A DNA stretch of 64,000 bases from assembly GCF_014653695.1 (NCBI RefSeq), contig NZ_BNAR01000012.1, positions 204,659 through 268,658 of the forward strand, given 5' to 3'. Below the pieces are notes generated by a model that did not search any database, was not told the origin of the DNA, and worked only from the letters and a program-made list of their open reading frames with translations. Of the stretch, positions 52,890 to 61,792 are shown in pieces. Positions within the stretch are counted from its first letter, which is position 1. Each line of letters opens with the position of its first letter. Position numbers and translations under genes: made by a program. Origin of the DNA: Lentzea cavernae. GTDB taxonomy: Bacteria; Actinomycetota; Actinomycetes; Mycobacteriales; Pseudonocardiaceae.

Positions 52890-53542
52890 TAGCCGAGCGC
52901 CTTCTTGATGTCCTGCTCCACGGCGGCGGTCGTGACGAACAGCAGCTCGTCGCCGCCCTCGAGGGTGTCGTCCGGCTGCGGCACGATGACCCGCCCGCCG
53001 CGCAGGATCGTCACCAGCGCGGCGTCGCGCGGCAGCGTCAGCTCGGAGACCGCGCGACCGGCGAACGGCGTCGCCTCGTCGAGCGTGATCTCCACGAGGT
53101 TCGCCTGCCCCTGCCGCAACGTCATCAGCCGCACGACGTCACCGATCGTCACGGACTCCTCGACCATGGCGGCCAACAGCCGTGGCGTCGACACGGCCAC
53201 GTCGACACCCCACGACTCGGTGAACAGCCATTCGTTCGTCGGGTCGTTCACGCGCGCGATGACACGGCGGACCGCGAACTCCGTCTTGGCGAGCAGCGAC
53301 ACCACGAGGTTGACCTTGTCGTCACCGGTCGCGGCGATCACCACGTCGCACAGCTGCATGCCCGCGTCCTCCAAAGAGGACAATTCGCACGCGTCGGCCT
53401 GCACCCACTCGGCCTGCTCGACGGAGTTCGGGTCGAAGTGTGCCCGGTCCCGCTCGATCAGCATGACCTGGTGCCCGTCCGAGACGAGCTCCTGCGCGAT
53501 GGAGCGTCCCACCGCTCCCGCGCCGGCGATCGCGACCCGCAT
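52886..53542 (-). CDS. TrkA family potassium uptake regulator, second subunit (CeoC-like)
   Basis: 218 residues. A TrkA_N Rossmann domain (MRVAIAGAGAVGRSIA, IERDRAHFD, VIAATGDDKVNLVVSLLAK) binds NAD(H) or nucleotides; a TrkA_C domain (VEITLDEATPFAGRAVSEL, DDTLEGGDELLFVTT) follows. Such proteins gate K+ channels from the cytoplasm. ATG lies within the stop of the preceding TrkA gene (TGATG). Its own stop codon TAG is contributed by the inverted-repeat element downstream. Pairing matches ceoB/ceoC (Rv2691/Rv2692) of M. tuberculosis. Confidence 0.9.
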   Translation of the reverse strand: MRVAIAGAGAVGRSIAQELVSDGHQVMLIERDRAHFDPNSVEQAEWVQADACELSSLEDAGMQLCDVVIAATGDDKVNLVVSLLAKTEFAVRRVIARVNDPTNEWLFTESWGVDVAVSTPRLLAAMVEESVTIGDVVRLMTLRQGQANLVEITLDEATPFAGRAVSELTLPRDAALVTILRGGRVIVPQPDDTLEGGDELLFVTTAAVEQDIKKALGY

Positions 53543-54204
53543 CAGCTCTCCTCCGGTGCCTGCAGCGCCGCGGCCGCGACGTCGGTGATCGTGCCGGACA
53601 GCGCCGCCACGTAGATGGTGTCGTCGGCCTGCACGACGGTCTTGGCGTCCGGGAGCACACCCGTGCCGAACCGCATGAGGAACGCCACCCGCGCGCCGAT
53701 CGCGCCCTCCAGCTCGAAGACGGGCCGCCCCACCCAGGTCTCGTCGACCTCGACCGGCAGCACCGCCACGGTGCCGGACGGGTCGCGCCACGCCGTCGCC
53801 GCCCCTTCGGGCAACAACATCCGCAGGAACCGGTCGGTCGACCACGGCACCGTGGCGACGGTCGGGATTCCCAGGCGCTCGTACACGGCCGCGCGCTTGT
53901 GGTCGTAGATGCGCGCGACGACGTGCTCGACGCCGAACGTCTCGCGCGCGACCCGCGCCGAGATGATGTTCGAGTTGTCACCGCTGGAGACCGCCGCGAA
54001 CGCGCCCGCGCGCTCGACACCGGCCTCGATCAGGACATTGCGGTCGAAACCGTTGCCGACGACCTGCTGGCCGTGGAAGTCGCTGCCCAGTCTGCGGAAC
54101 GACTGCGGGTCCTTGTCGATCACGGCGACCTGGTGGTCGAGTCGCTCCAGAGCCCTGGCCAGGGACGCCCCCACCCGGCCACACCCCATGATCACCACGT
54201 GCAC
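53542..54204 (-). CDS. TrkA family potassium uptake regulator, first subunit (CeoB-like)
   Basis: 220 residues, GTG start. TrkA_N domain: MHVVIMGCGRVGASLARAL, VIDKDPQSFRRLG, AVSSGDNSNIISARVARE; C-terminal TrkA_C with VLPVEVDETWVGRPVFEL and DDTIYVAALSG. Two separate TrkA-type proteins in tandem are expected to assemble into one gating ring. The divergent neighbour is an APC permease which, by gene order, may be the membrane partner. Confidence 0.9.
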   Translation of the reverse strand: MHVVIMGCGRVGASLARALERLDHQVAVIDKDPQSFRRLGSDFHGQQVVGNGFDRNVLIEAGVERAGAFAAVSSGDNSNIISARVARETFGVEHVVARIYDHKRAAVYERLGIPTVATVPWSTDRFLRMLLPEGAATAWRDPSGTVAVLPVEVDETWVGRPVFELEGAIGARVAFLMRFGTGVLPDAKTVVQADDTIYVAALSGTITDVAAAALQAPEES

Positions 54205-54286
54205 GACATGCCTCCTCAGGCGAACTCTGCGCAGAACCTACCGAGCATTAGCCCGTCCCGGTGAGCGGACCCCTTACGCTCTGGCC

Positions 54287-56272
54287 GTGTCCAAGCTCGC
54301 CACCGCCGCCAAACGCCTCCTGGTCGGACGGCCGTTCCGCAGCGATCGCCTCGCTCACACCCTGCTGCCCAAACGCATCGCCTTGCCGGTCTTCGCCTCC
54401 GACGCCATGTCGTCGGTCGCGTACGCGCCGGAGGAGATCTTCCTGATGCTGTCGGTGGCGGGCCTGAGCGCCTACGCGATGGCGCCGTGGGTGGGTGTCG
54501 CGGTCATCGTGGTGATGCTCACCGTGGTCGCCAGCTACCGCCAGAACGTGCACGCCTACCCGTCCGGTGGCGGTGACTACGAGGTCGCGACGGTCAACCT
54601 CGGGCGCAGGGCGGGGCTCACGGTGGCGAGCGCCCTGCTCGTCGACTACATCCTCACGGTCGCGGTGTCGATTTCGGCGGCCGCGGCGAACATCGGTTCC
54701 GCGATCCCGTTCGTCGCGACCCACAAGGCGGAGTTCGCCGTCGCGGCCATCGCGCTGCTGACGGCGGTGAACCTGCGCGGCATCCGCGAGTCCGGCAGTG
54801 CGTTCGCCGTCCCCGTCTACGCGTTCATGATCGGTGTCTTCGGCCTGATCGGCTACGGCCTGTTCCGCGGTCTGGTGATGGGCGACGAGATGCGGGCGGA
54901 GAGCTCCGGCCTCGAGATCCACGCCGAGTCGGACCACCTGATGGGCCTCGCGTTCGTGTTCCTGGTCCTGCGGGCGTTCTCGTCGGGCTGCGCCGCCCTG
55001 ACGGGTGTCGAGGCGATCAGCAACGGCGTGCCCGCGTTCCGCAAGCCCAAGTCCCGCAACGCCGCGACGACGCTGTTGCTGATGGGCACGATCTCGGTGG
55101 TCATGCTGATGGGCCTGATCATCCTCGCCCAGCTCACCGACGTGCGGATGGCCGAGTTCCCCCAGCAGCAGATCACCAACGCCCCCGCGGGCTACGAGCA
55201 GAAGACGATGGTCGCGCAGATCGCGCACGCCGTCTTCGACAACTTCCCGCCCGGCTTCTACTTCATCGCCGGCGTCACCGCGCTGATCCTGGTGCTCGCC
55301 GCGAACACCGCGTTCAACGGCTTCCCCGTGCTCGGCTCGATCCTCGCCCAGGACCGCTATCTGCCGCGTCAGTTGCACACGCGCGGCGACCGGCTGGCGT
55401 TCTCCAACGGCATCCTGTTCCTGGCGGGTTTCGCGATCGTGCTGGTGATCGCGTTCGACGCCGAGGTCACCCGGCTGATCCAGCTCTACATCGTCGGTGT
55501 GTTCGTGTCGTTCACGCTGAGCCAGCTCGGCATGATCAAGCACTGGCAGCGGCTGCTCAAGACCGAGAACGACCCCCAGGCCCGCACCCGGATGCGGCGC
55601 TCGCAGGCGATCAACACGTTCGGCCTGGCGCTGACCGCGACCGTGCTCGTCATCGTGCTGATCACGAAGTTCACCAAGGGCGCGTGGATCGCCATCGCCG
55701 CGATGGCCGCCATCTACGCGTTGATGACGGCGATCCGCAAGCACTACGACACCGTCGGGGAGGAACTGCGCAAGCAGGAGCGCGTGCGCACGATGCCCGC
55801 GCGCAACCACGCCATGGTGCTGGTGTCCAAACTGCACATGCCGACGCTGCGGGCGTTGTCCTACGCCAAGGCCACGCGACCGGACGTGCTGGAGGCCGTC
55901 ACGGTCAACGTCGACGACGGCGACACCCGCAGGCTCGTGCTCGAGTGGGAGAAGGAGAACTTCAAGATCCCGCTCAAGGTGATCGAGTCGCCCTACCGGG
56001 AGATCACCAAGCCCGTTCTCGACTACGTCGCACGGGTCAGGACGGACAACCCGCGCGACGTTGTTACGGTGTTCATCCCCGAGTACGTCGTCGGCCACTG
56101 GTGGGAGCAGCTCCTGCACAACCAGAGCGCGTTGCGGCTCAAGGGAAGGTTGCTTTTCCAGCCGGGTGTGATGGTCGTCAGCGTGCCGTGGCAGCTGGAG
56201 TCCTCGGTGAAGGTCAAGGACAAGGACGTCATCGCGCCCGGCGCTGTCCGAAGGGGACTTGACGACCGATGA
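54287..56272 (+). CDS. APC family permease (KUP/APC-like, about 12 helices with cytoplasmic tail)
   Basis: 661 residues, GTG start. The first third carries the amino acid-polyamine-cation fold: PVFASDAMSSVAYAPEEIFL, SYRQNVHAYPSGGGDYEVA, GCAALTGVEAISNGVPAF; helices continue to about residue 490, followed by a soluble tail of about 170 residues (MVLVSKLHMPTLRALSYAKA). In M. tuberculosis the homologue sits beside ceoB/ceoC. Substrate could be an amino acid or K+; the tail and TrkA neighbours favour a regulated cation or amino-acid transporter. TACGCT lies 7 bases before the GTG, so the mRNA may be leaderless. Confidence 0.87.
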   Translation: MSKLATAAKRLLVGRPFRSDRLAHTLLPKRIALPVFASDAMSSVAYAPEEIFLMLSVAGLSAYAMAPWVGVAVIVVMLTVVASYRQNVHAYPSGGGDYEVATVNLGRRAGLTVASALLVDYILTVAVSISAAAANIGSAIPFVATHKAEFAVAAIALLTAVNLRGIRESGSAFAVPVYAFMIGVFGLIGYGLFRGLVMGDEMRAESSGLEIHAESDHLMGLAFVFLVLRAFSSGCAALTGVEAISNGVPAFRKPKSRNAATTLLLMGTISVVMLMGLIILAQLTDVRMAEFPQQQITNAPAGYEQKTMVAQIAHAVFDNFPPGFYFIAGVTALILVLAANTAFNGFPVLGSILAQDRYLPRQLHTRGDRLAFSNGILFLAGFAIVLVIAFDAEVTRLIQLYIVGVFVSFTLSQLGMIKHWQRLLKTENDPQARTRMRRSQAINTFGLALTATVLVIVLITKFTKGAWIAIAAMAAIYALMTAIRKHYDTVGEELRKQERVRTMPARNHAMVLVSKLHMPTLRALSYAKATRPDVLEAVTVNVDDGDTRRLVLEWEKENFKIPLKVIESPYREITKPVLDYVARVRTDNPRDVVTVFIPEYVVGHWWEQLLHNQSALRLKGRLLFQPGVMVVSVPWQLESSVKVKDKDVIAPGAVRRGLDDR

Positions 56273-57474
56273 GCACGACCAGGGAAGACTGGACCGGCCG
56301 CACGTTCGAGGTCGAGGTGGGACCCGTCGCGCACGGCGGGCATTTCGTTGCACGGCACGAGGGCCGCGTTCTGTTCGTGCGTCACGCACTGCCCGGTGAG
56401 CGGGTCGTGGCGTCGGTGTATGAGGACAACGGTGGCTCGTTCTGCCGTGCGGACGCCGTGAAGGTCCTGGAGGCGTCTCCCGACCGGGTCGAGCCGCCGT
56501 GCCCGTTCAGCGGGCCGGGCAAGTGCGGTGGCTGCGACTTCCAGCACGTCGACTGGGACGCCCAGCGCGAGCTCAAGGCCCAGGTCGTCCGCGAGCAGCT
56601 CTCGAGGCTCGCCAAGATCGAACGCGACGTCGTCGTCGAGGCGCTGCCGGGCGGCCCGCTGGAGTGGCGGACCCGCATCAGGATGGCCGTCGGCCGCGAC
56701 GGGACGCCGGGTTTCCGCGGCCTGCGTTCCCACGATGTGATCCCGGTCGACCACTGCGTGATCAGCCGGCCGGGCATGGTCGAGGCGGTGGCCGACCGAA
56801 AGTGGCGCGCCCAGGAGCTCACGATCGTCCAGGACGGTGACGGCAACCGTCATGTGGGTGAGGTGCGCGGCCGACACACCGTGCGGCGCGCCGGGAGCGA
56901 TACGGCCGTCGAGATCGCCGCCCAACGAAAGTGGCGAATTTCCGCCGACGGTTTCTGGCAGGTCCACCCGGCCGCCGCGGACACGTTCGCGACCGTCGTC
57001 GGGCAGTGGGCCGCGGCCGAGCCGGGGCAACGCGCGTGGGACCTCTACGGCGGCGCGGGGCTCTTCGCCTCGGTGCTCGGCCGGCAGGTCGGGGAAAGCG
57101 GATCCGTGCTGGTCGTGGAATCTTTCCCCGGTGCCGTGGAGGACGGCCGGCGCAACCTGCGCCGCATGTCCCAGGTCGAGTGGGTGGCGGACAAGGTGGA
57201 GCGCGCCGTGACGCGCCGCATGCCGGTCGAGGACCCTCACGTCGTGGTGCTGGACCCCCCTCGCAAGGGGGCGGGCAAGGTCGTTGTGGCTGAAGTCGCA
57301 CGACGCCGTCCGCAGCGGGTCGTCTACGTCGCCTGCGACCCCGCCGCACTGGCCCGTGACCTGGCCGAATTCACTGTTCAGGGGTACCGCCTCGCGCAGC
57401 TGCGGGCGTTCGACGCGTTTCCGATGACACATCACATGGAGTGCATCGCCCTGCTGGTACCTGAGACGCCGTGA
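56269..57474 (+). CDS. TrmA/RlmD-type 5-methyluridine RNA methyltransferase
   Basis: 401 residues, ATG overlapping the permease stop. An N-terminal TRAM domain (FEVEVGPVAHGGHFVARHEG) is followed by an iron-sulfur-type cysteine set (PCPFSGPGKCGGCDFQH), a SAM fold (AWDLYGGAGLFASVLG), the motif VLDPPRKGAG and the catalytic YVACDPAALARD with the nucleophilic cysteine. A terminal MTHHMECIALL closes the family pattern. It methylates C5 of a uridine in tRNA or rRNA; which one is not decided by sequence. Corresponds to Rv2689c. Confidence 0.9.
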   Translation: MSTTREDWTGRTFEVEVGPVAHGGHFVARHEGRVLFVRHALPGERVVASVYEDNGGSFCRADAVKVLEASPDRVEPPCPFSGPGKCGGCDFQHVDWDAQRELKAQVVREQLSRLAKIERDVVVEALPGGPLEWRTRIRMAVGRDGTPGFRGLRSHDVIPVDHCVISRPGMVEAVADRKWRAQELTIVQDGDGNRHVGEVRGRHTVRRAGSDTAVEIAAQRKWRISADGFWQVHPAAADTFATVVGQWAAAEPGQRAWDLYGGAGLFASVLGRQVGESGSVLVVESFPGAVEDGRRNLRRMSQVEWVADKVERAVTRRMPVEDPHVVVLDPPRKGAGKVVVAEVARRRPQRVVYVACDPAALARDLAEFTVQGYRLAQLRAFDAFPMTHHMECIALLVPETP

Positions 57475-57536
57475 CCATGCGTCTCAGTCGCGTCTCCGTA
57501 GACTGAGCCGAAGTCTTCAGGAGTGAGGTGGGCGTG

Positions 57537-59441
57537 GTGACCCTGCTGGAGTCCGTGCACGGACCAGCTGATCTGAAACGGATGGACGACGCGCAGCTGT
57601 CGCAGCTGTGCGAGGAGATCCGTCGTTTTCTGGTCGACAAGGTGTCCAAGACGGGCGGGCACCTGGGCCCGAACCTCGGTGTCGTCGAGCTGACCGTGGC
57701 GCTGCACCGGGTCTTCGACTCGCCGCAGGACCCGATCGTCTTCGACACCGGTCACCAGTCGTACGTGCACAAGATCGTCACGGGCCGTCGCGACGGCTTC
57801 GACCGGCTCCGCCAGCAGGGCGGCATGTCGGGCTACCCGTCGCGGTCGGAGTCCGAGCACGACGTGCAGGAGAGCTCGCACGCGTCGACGGCGCTGTCCT
57901 ACGCCGACGGGCTGGCGAAGGCGAAGCAGATCAACGGCACCAACGGCCACGTGATCGCGGTCGTCGGCGACGGCGCGCTGACCGGCGGCATGTGCTGGGA
58001 GGCGTTGAACAACATCGCGGCGGACAAGAACCGTCCCGTCGTGATCGTGGTCAACGACAACGGCCGCTCCTACTCGCCGACGATCGGTGGTCTCGCCGAC
58101 CACCTGTCGTCGCTGCGGCTGCGCCCCGGTTACGAGCGCGTGCTGGAGAAGGGCAAGAGCGCGCTGCAGCAGACGCCGATCTTCGGCAAGCCGCTGTACG
58201 CCGCCCTGCACGCCGCCAAGCGCGGCATCAAGGACGCTCTGGCGCCGCAGGCGATGTTCGAGGACCTCGGTCTCAAGTACATCGGCCCGGTCGACGGCCA
58301 CGACAGGGCGACGCTGGAGTCCGCGCTGCAGCGCGCCAAGTCGTTCGGCGGCCCGGTGATCGTGCACGCGGTCACCCGCAAGGGCATGGGCTTCGCGCCG
58401 GCCGAGAACCACGAGGCCGACCAGATGCACGCCACCGGCGTCATCGACCCGATCACGGGCGAGGACCTCAAGCCGTCCAGCCGCACCTGGACGCACGTGT
58501 TCTCCGACTCCCTGGTGGAGATCGGCCGCGAGCGCTCCGACGTCGTGGCGATCACCGCCGCGATGCAGGGGCCCACGGGCCTCGACGCGTTCGCCAAGGC
58601 GTTCCCGGAGCGCTTCTTCGACGTCGGCATCGCGGAGCAGCACGCGCTGACCTCCGCCGCCGGTCTGGCGATCGGAGGTCTGCACCCGGTCGTGGCCGTC
58701 TACGCGACGTTCCTCAACCGGGCGTTCGACCAGCTGCTGATGGACGTGGCGCTGCACAAGCAGGGCGTCACGGTCGTGCTGGACCGCGCCGGTGTCACCG
58801 GCCCGGACGGCGCGTCGCACCACGGCATGTGGGACATGTCGATCCTCGGCGTCGTCCCCGGTGTTCACGTGGCGGCGCCGCGCGACGCCGGCACGCTGAC
58901 CGAGGAACTGCGCGAGGCCGTGGCGATCTCGGACGCGCCGTCGGTGATCCGCTACCCGAAGGCGTCCGTCGGTGGTGACCTGCCCGCGCTGGAGCGCGTG
59001 GGGTCCGTCGACGTGCTGCGCCGCTCGGGCAACGACGTGCTGCTGGTGACGGTCGGCGCGTTGGGCGAGCTCGGGCTCGAGGCCGCCCAGCGGCTCGAGG
59101 ACCAGGGCATCGGCGTGACGGTCGTCGACCCGCGGTGGATCTACCCGATGTCCACGGACCTCGTGGAGATGGCGTCGTCGCACAAGCTCGTGGTGACCGT
59201 CGAGGACGGTGGCCGGCACGGTGGCTTCGGTTCGTCCCTCGCGGCCGCGCTGCGGGACGCCGACGTCGACGTGCCGTTGCGCGACATCGCTCTGCCGCAG
59301 CAGTTCCACGACCACGGCTCGCGTGGCGAGGTGCTGGCGTTGTGCGGCATCACCGCGCAGGACGTGGCACGCCGCGTGACGGAGTGGGCCGCTCGCCTGG
59401 AGTGCCTGCCCGTCGAAATCGACGCGCCCGCGGAGAAGTAG
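57537..59441 (+). CDS. dxs: 1-deoxy-D-xylulose-5-phosphate synthase
   Basis: 634 residues. Thiamine-diphosphate binding GDGALTGGMCWEALNN, catalytic-region DTGHQSYVHKI and GGHLGPNLGVVELTVAL in the first domain; the pyrimidine domain has GIAEQHALTSAAGLAIGG and DRAGVTGPDGASHHGMWD; a transketolase C-terminal domain ends the protein. It condenses pyruvate and glyceraldehyde 3-phosphate, the first step of the MEP isoprenoid pathway. Three in-frame GTGs (57528, 57534, 57537) are close together; the last (VTLLESVHGPADL) agrees best with homologues and has a G-rich site upstream. Confidence 0.95.
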   Translation: MTLLESVHGPADLKRMDDAQLSQLCEEIRRFLVDKVSKTGGHLGPNLGVVELTVALHRVFDSPQDPIVFDTGHQSYVHKIVTGRRDGFDRLRQQGGMSGYPSRSESEHDVQESSHASTALSYADGLAKAKQINGTNGHVIAVVGDGALTGGMCWEALNNIAADKNRPVVIVVNDNGRSYSPTIGGLADHLSSLRLRPGYERVLEKGKSALQQTPIFGKPLYAALHAAKRGIKDALAPQAMFEDLGLKYIGPVDGHDRATLESALQRAKSFGGPVIVHAVTRKGMGFAPAENHEADQMHATGVIDPITGEDLKPSSRTWTHVFSDSLVEIGRERSDVVAITAAMQGPTGLDAFAKAFPERFFDVGIAEQHALTSAAGLAIGGLHPVVAVYATFLNRAFDQLLMDVALHKQGVTVVLDRAGVTGPDGASHHGMWDMSILGVVPGVHVAAPRDAGTLTEELREAVAISDAPSVIRYPKASVGGDLPALERVGSVDVLRRSGNDVLLVTVGALGELGLEAAQRLEDQGIGVTVVDPRWIYPMSTDLVEMASSHKLVVTVEDGGRHGGFGSSLAAALRDADVDVPLRDIALPQQFHDHGSRGEVLALCGITAQDVARRVTEWAARLECLPVEIDAPAEK

Positions 59442-59553
59442 ATCGGCTAACCTCCGTTCCACCCCGCTCAGCGGCCCGGCAGGACTTCCCGTCCGGGTTC
59501 CGCGTTCCAGGCGGGGCTGGATGCCATGGAGCGTCAGGTTCTGATCCTGAACG

Positions 59554-59639
59554 CCAAGACCCCGGCCGCACACGGGGGTCGCGAGCTCTGCGAGTCCCCT
59601 GTGGACTCCCGCTCGCGGCCCCGCCGGCCGGGGTCTTGG
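59554..59639. promoter_or_regulatory. Long three-tier hairpin between dxs and the SPFH gene
   Basis: Outer stem of 15 bp (59554-59568 with 59625-59639), middle stem of 12 bp with one G-U pair (59575-59586 with 59611-59622), and inner stem GAGTCC / GGACTC (59592-59597 with 59603-59608) closing a CCTGT loop. It ends only 11 bases before the GGAGG ribosome site of the SPFH gene and about 110 bp after the dxs stop, so it may be the dxs terminator, an attenuator, or a structured leader. Confidence 0.75.
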
Positions 59640-59659
59640 TCTACCTGGACGGAGGAGCG

Positions 59660-60298
59660 GTGAAGCACACGTTGTTCCCGTGGGAGCGGGGTGTTCGGTT
59701 CGATCGCGGCGAACTTGTGGGCGAGGTCGAACCCGGAGAGCACAAGCTGCCGCGTCACGCCGTGCTGCACCGTGTCGACGTTCGTCCGCGTTCGCTGACT
59801 CCGGCCGCACAGGACGTGCCCACGTCCGACGGCGTTCTCGTGCGTGTGACCGTGGTCGTGCGGTGGGCCGTGTCGTCCGCGACGACGTTCGTGGTCGCGT
59901 CGGCCGGACCTGAGGCAGAGCTCTACACGGCCGTGCAGCTCGCACTGCGCGGTGCCGTGCTCACGCGCGCACACTCGGCCGTTGATCCAGAACGGGATGC
60001 GATCGCGGCCGAGGTGCGGGCCGCGGTGGCCTCCCGTGCCGCCGAACTGGGTGTGTCGGTCGACGACGTGGCCGTTCGCGACGTCGTCATGCCCGGTGAG
60101 CTGCGGCGGGCCGCGCTGGCCGAGCTCGTGGCGGCGTCCGAGGGACGCGCCGCTCTGGAACGTGCCCGTGGGGAGACGGCGGCCTTGCGGTCGTTGCTGA
60201 ACGCGGCCCGGCTCGCCGAGGAGCACCCCGCGTTGCTGGAGCTCCGGGCGTTGCAGGGCGCCTCGACCGTCGTGGTGGAGCGGTCTAAGCGAGCCTGA
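59660..60298 (+). CDS. SPFH/Band 7 domain protein
   Basis: 212 residues, GTG start with GGAGG 4 bases upstream. SPFH pattern: FPWERGVRFDRGELV, LPRHAVLHRVDVRPRSLT, VPTSDGVLVRVTVVVRWAV, then LGVSVDDVAVRDVVMPGELR and a helical Ala/Glu/Arg-rich segment. Unlike most prohibitin/stomatin relatives it has no N-terminal membrane helix in the chosen frame, so it may be cytoplasmic or attach peripherally. No NfeD partner gene is adjacent. The end overlaps the converging P450 gene by 14 bp. Confidence 0.8.
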   Translation: MKHTLFPWERGVRFDRGELVGEVEPGEHKLPRHAVLHRVDVRPRSLTPAAQDVPTSDGVLVRVTVVVRWAVSSATTFVVASAGPEAELYTAVQLALRGAVLTRAHSAVDPERDAIAAEVRAAVASRAAELGVSVDDVAVRDVVMPGELRRAALAELVAASEGRAALERARGETAALRSLLNAARLAEEHPALLELRALQGASTVVVERSKRA

Positions 60299-61241
60299 CG
60301 GGCAACGCGTCCAGCCTGCTGCCCATGATCCCGCCCGGTGAGCTCTGGGACAGCGGAGCCGTGACGCGGGCGTCGGGGTAGAGGGCGCGGAACGCCTCCA
60401 CCAGGGCCTTGAGCTCGAGCTGGGCCAGCTGGGCGCCGATGCAGAAGTGCGGGCCGAAACCGAACACGAGGTCCGGCACGCGGGTGAGGTCGACGAGCAC
60501 GGGCGAGCCCGCGGGGAGTTCGGTGCCCGCGATCTCCACGTCGGTGGTCGTGAAGCGCCACAACGTGAACGGTGCCGGGGGATGCTCGCGCAGCGTCTCC
60601 CGGACCAGCTCGTCCGCCGTCTCGTCGCTGCCGATCAGCCGTGCGACGAGGAAGCCCGCCGCCAGATCGGTGGTGAGCTGGCCCGCGAACAGGATCGTGA
60701 AGATCTGGTAATGCAGGTCCTGCTCCGTGCTGCCCTCCGGCATGCGCAGCTCGGCGGTCGCCTGCGAGGCCAGCCGCGCGAAACCGCCCATGGCCGCGGG
60801 GACGTTGGCCGGGTAGTCGACGTGCATCAGGCGGCACGCCTCGATCGCCAGGTCGACCTCGCGCTCCGGGATGCCCAGCAGTTCGCAGAGCACGGCCAGC
60901 GGGTACCGGGTCGTGAAGTCGTCAATCAGGTCGACCTCGCCGGGCAGCGCCTTGAGGAGGTTCTCGGCGATGGCGCGGATGCGCGGGTAGTAGGCGCGCA
61001 TCCTGGCGGCGCTGAACAGCGGTGCGAACGCCTTGCGCAACCGCGCGTGCGGCTCACCGTCCAGCGTGGTGATCGACATCTGCTCGGCCGCGGTGGGCTC
61101 GAGGCCGGCCGTCCGCGCGTTCCAGTGCTCCGGCGCGAGTGCGGTGTCCTTGGCGAACCGGACGTCGGCAAGGACGGTCCGGGCGAGGTCGGTGTCGGTG
61201 ACGACCCAGACAGGGTGGTCGTACATCGAAATTTGCTGCAT
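60285..61241 (-). CDS. Cytochrome P450, unusually short
   Basis: 318 residues against about 400 for bacterial P450s. Present: I-helix FTILFAGQLTTDLAAGFL, ExxR as ETLREHPP, and the heme loop FGFGPHFCIGAQLAQ with Cys267. Absent: the usual first 40-50 residues (the frame opens at MQQISMYDHPVWVVTDT, normally an internal strand) and the segment between GSPVLVDL and the heme loop that normally carries the PxxFxPxRF meander. The upstream sequence shows no continuation in any frame on this strand before the MarR gene, so the start is real for this locus. Either a degraded gene or a compact specialised enzyme; an adjacent MarR regulator suggests it is still controlled. Confidence 0.78.
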   Translation of the reverse strand: MQQISMYDHPVWVVTDTDLARTVLADVRFAKDTALAPEHWNARTAGLEPTAAEQMSITTLDGEPHARLRKAFAPLFSAARMRAYYPRIRAIAENLLKALPGEVDLIDDFTTRYPLAVLCELLGIPEREVDLAIEACRLMHVDYPANVPAAMGGFARLASQATAELRMPEGSTEQDLHYQIFTILFAGQLTTDLAAGFLVARLIGSDETADELVRETLREHPPAPFTLWRFTTTDVEIAGTELPAGSPVLVDLTRVPDLVFGFGPHFCIGAQLAQLELKALVEAFRALYPDARVTAPLSQSSPGGIMGSRLDALPVRLA

Positions 61242-61242
61242 C

Positions 61243-61289
61243 ACGCAGTGAATGTAGCACGCACTTACTGCGTCGCGCAGCGACTGCGT
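61243..61289. promoter_or_regulatory. Candidate MarR operator between P450 and MarR genes
   Basis: ACGCAGT (61243-61249) faces ACTGCGT (61267-61273), and ACTGCGT recurs at 61283-61289. The three copies lie in the 70 bp between the divergent start codons, where a MarR repressor would control both genes. Confidence 0.5.
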
Positions 61290-61311
61290 GGTGCAAGTAG
61301 GCTTGCGGGTC

Positions 61312-61746
61312 ATGACGGAAGAGGTCCTGCGCGCCATCACCCGGTGGCAGATCCCGATCATCCAGTTCAACGGCATGCTCGCCGAACAGCTCGGGATGAC
61401 GTGGACGGATCTTCAGGCGCTGTACGTGCTCGCGAACTCCGGACCGGCGTCGCCCGGTGAGCTCGCCCGCCGGGTCAACCTGACCAGCGGCTCGGCCTCC
61501 CGGATGATCGAACGCCTCGTGCAGGCCGGGTTCGTGCACCGCGTGCCGGACCCGCACGACCGCCGCAAGGTCGTCATCGAACCGGACCCCGACGCGGTGC
61601 GCCGAGTCGGCGGCCTCTACGACTCGCTGAACGAACGCCACCGCGCCGACCTGGCCGGATTCGACGAGGCCGAGCAGGCCGTGATCCTGCGTTTCCTCGC
61701 CTCCGCGGCCGAACGGACCGAGGAGGAGATCCGACAGCGCGCGTGA
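61312..61746 (+). CDS. MarR family transcriptional regulator
   Basis: 144 residues, ATG start. Winged helix: WTDLQALYVLANSGPASPGE, LARRVNLTSGSASRMIERLV, and the wing VHRVPDPHDRRKVVIEP with the conserved Asp-Arg pair. Dimerisation helices lie at both ends. MarR proteins repress neighbouring genes and release DNA when small aromatic or lipophilic molecules bind. Divergent from the P450 gene with repeats between them, so the P450 is the likely target. Confidence 0.9.
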   Translation: MTEEVLRAITRWQIPIIQFNGMLAEQLGMTWTDLQALYVLANSGPASPGELARRVNLTSGSASRMIERLVQAGFVHRVPDPHDRRKVVIEPDPDAVRRVGGLYDSLNERHRADLAGFDEAEQAVILRFLASAAERTEEEIRQRA

Positions 61747-61792
61747 AGGTGTCGTTAAGTGCTTTCTCAGGTGGGTGTGGCACCTTTGACGC

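Noticed and set aside
54248..56389. Leftward 713-codon frame opposite the APC permease gene
   Set aside because: Asp/His/Arg-rich shadow of a membrane protein gene.
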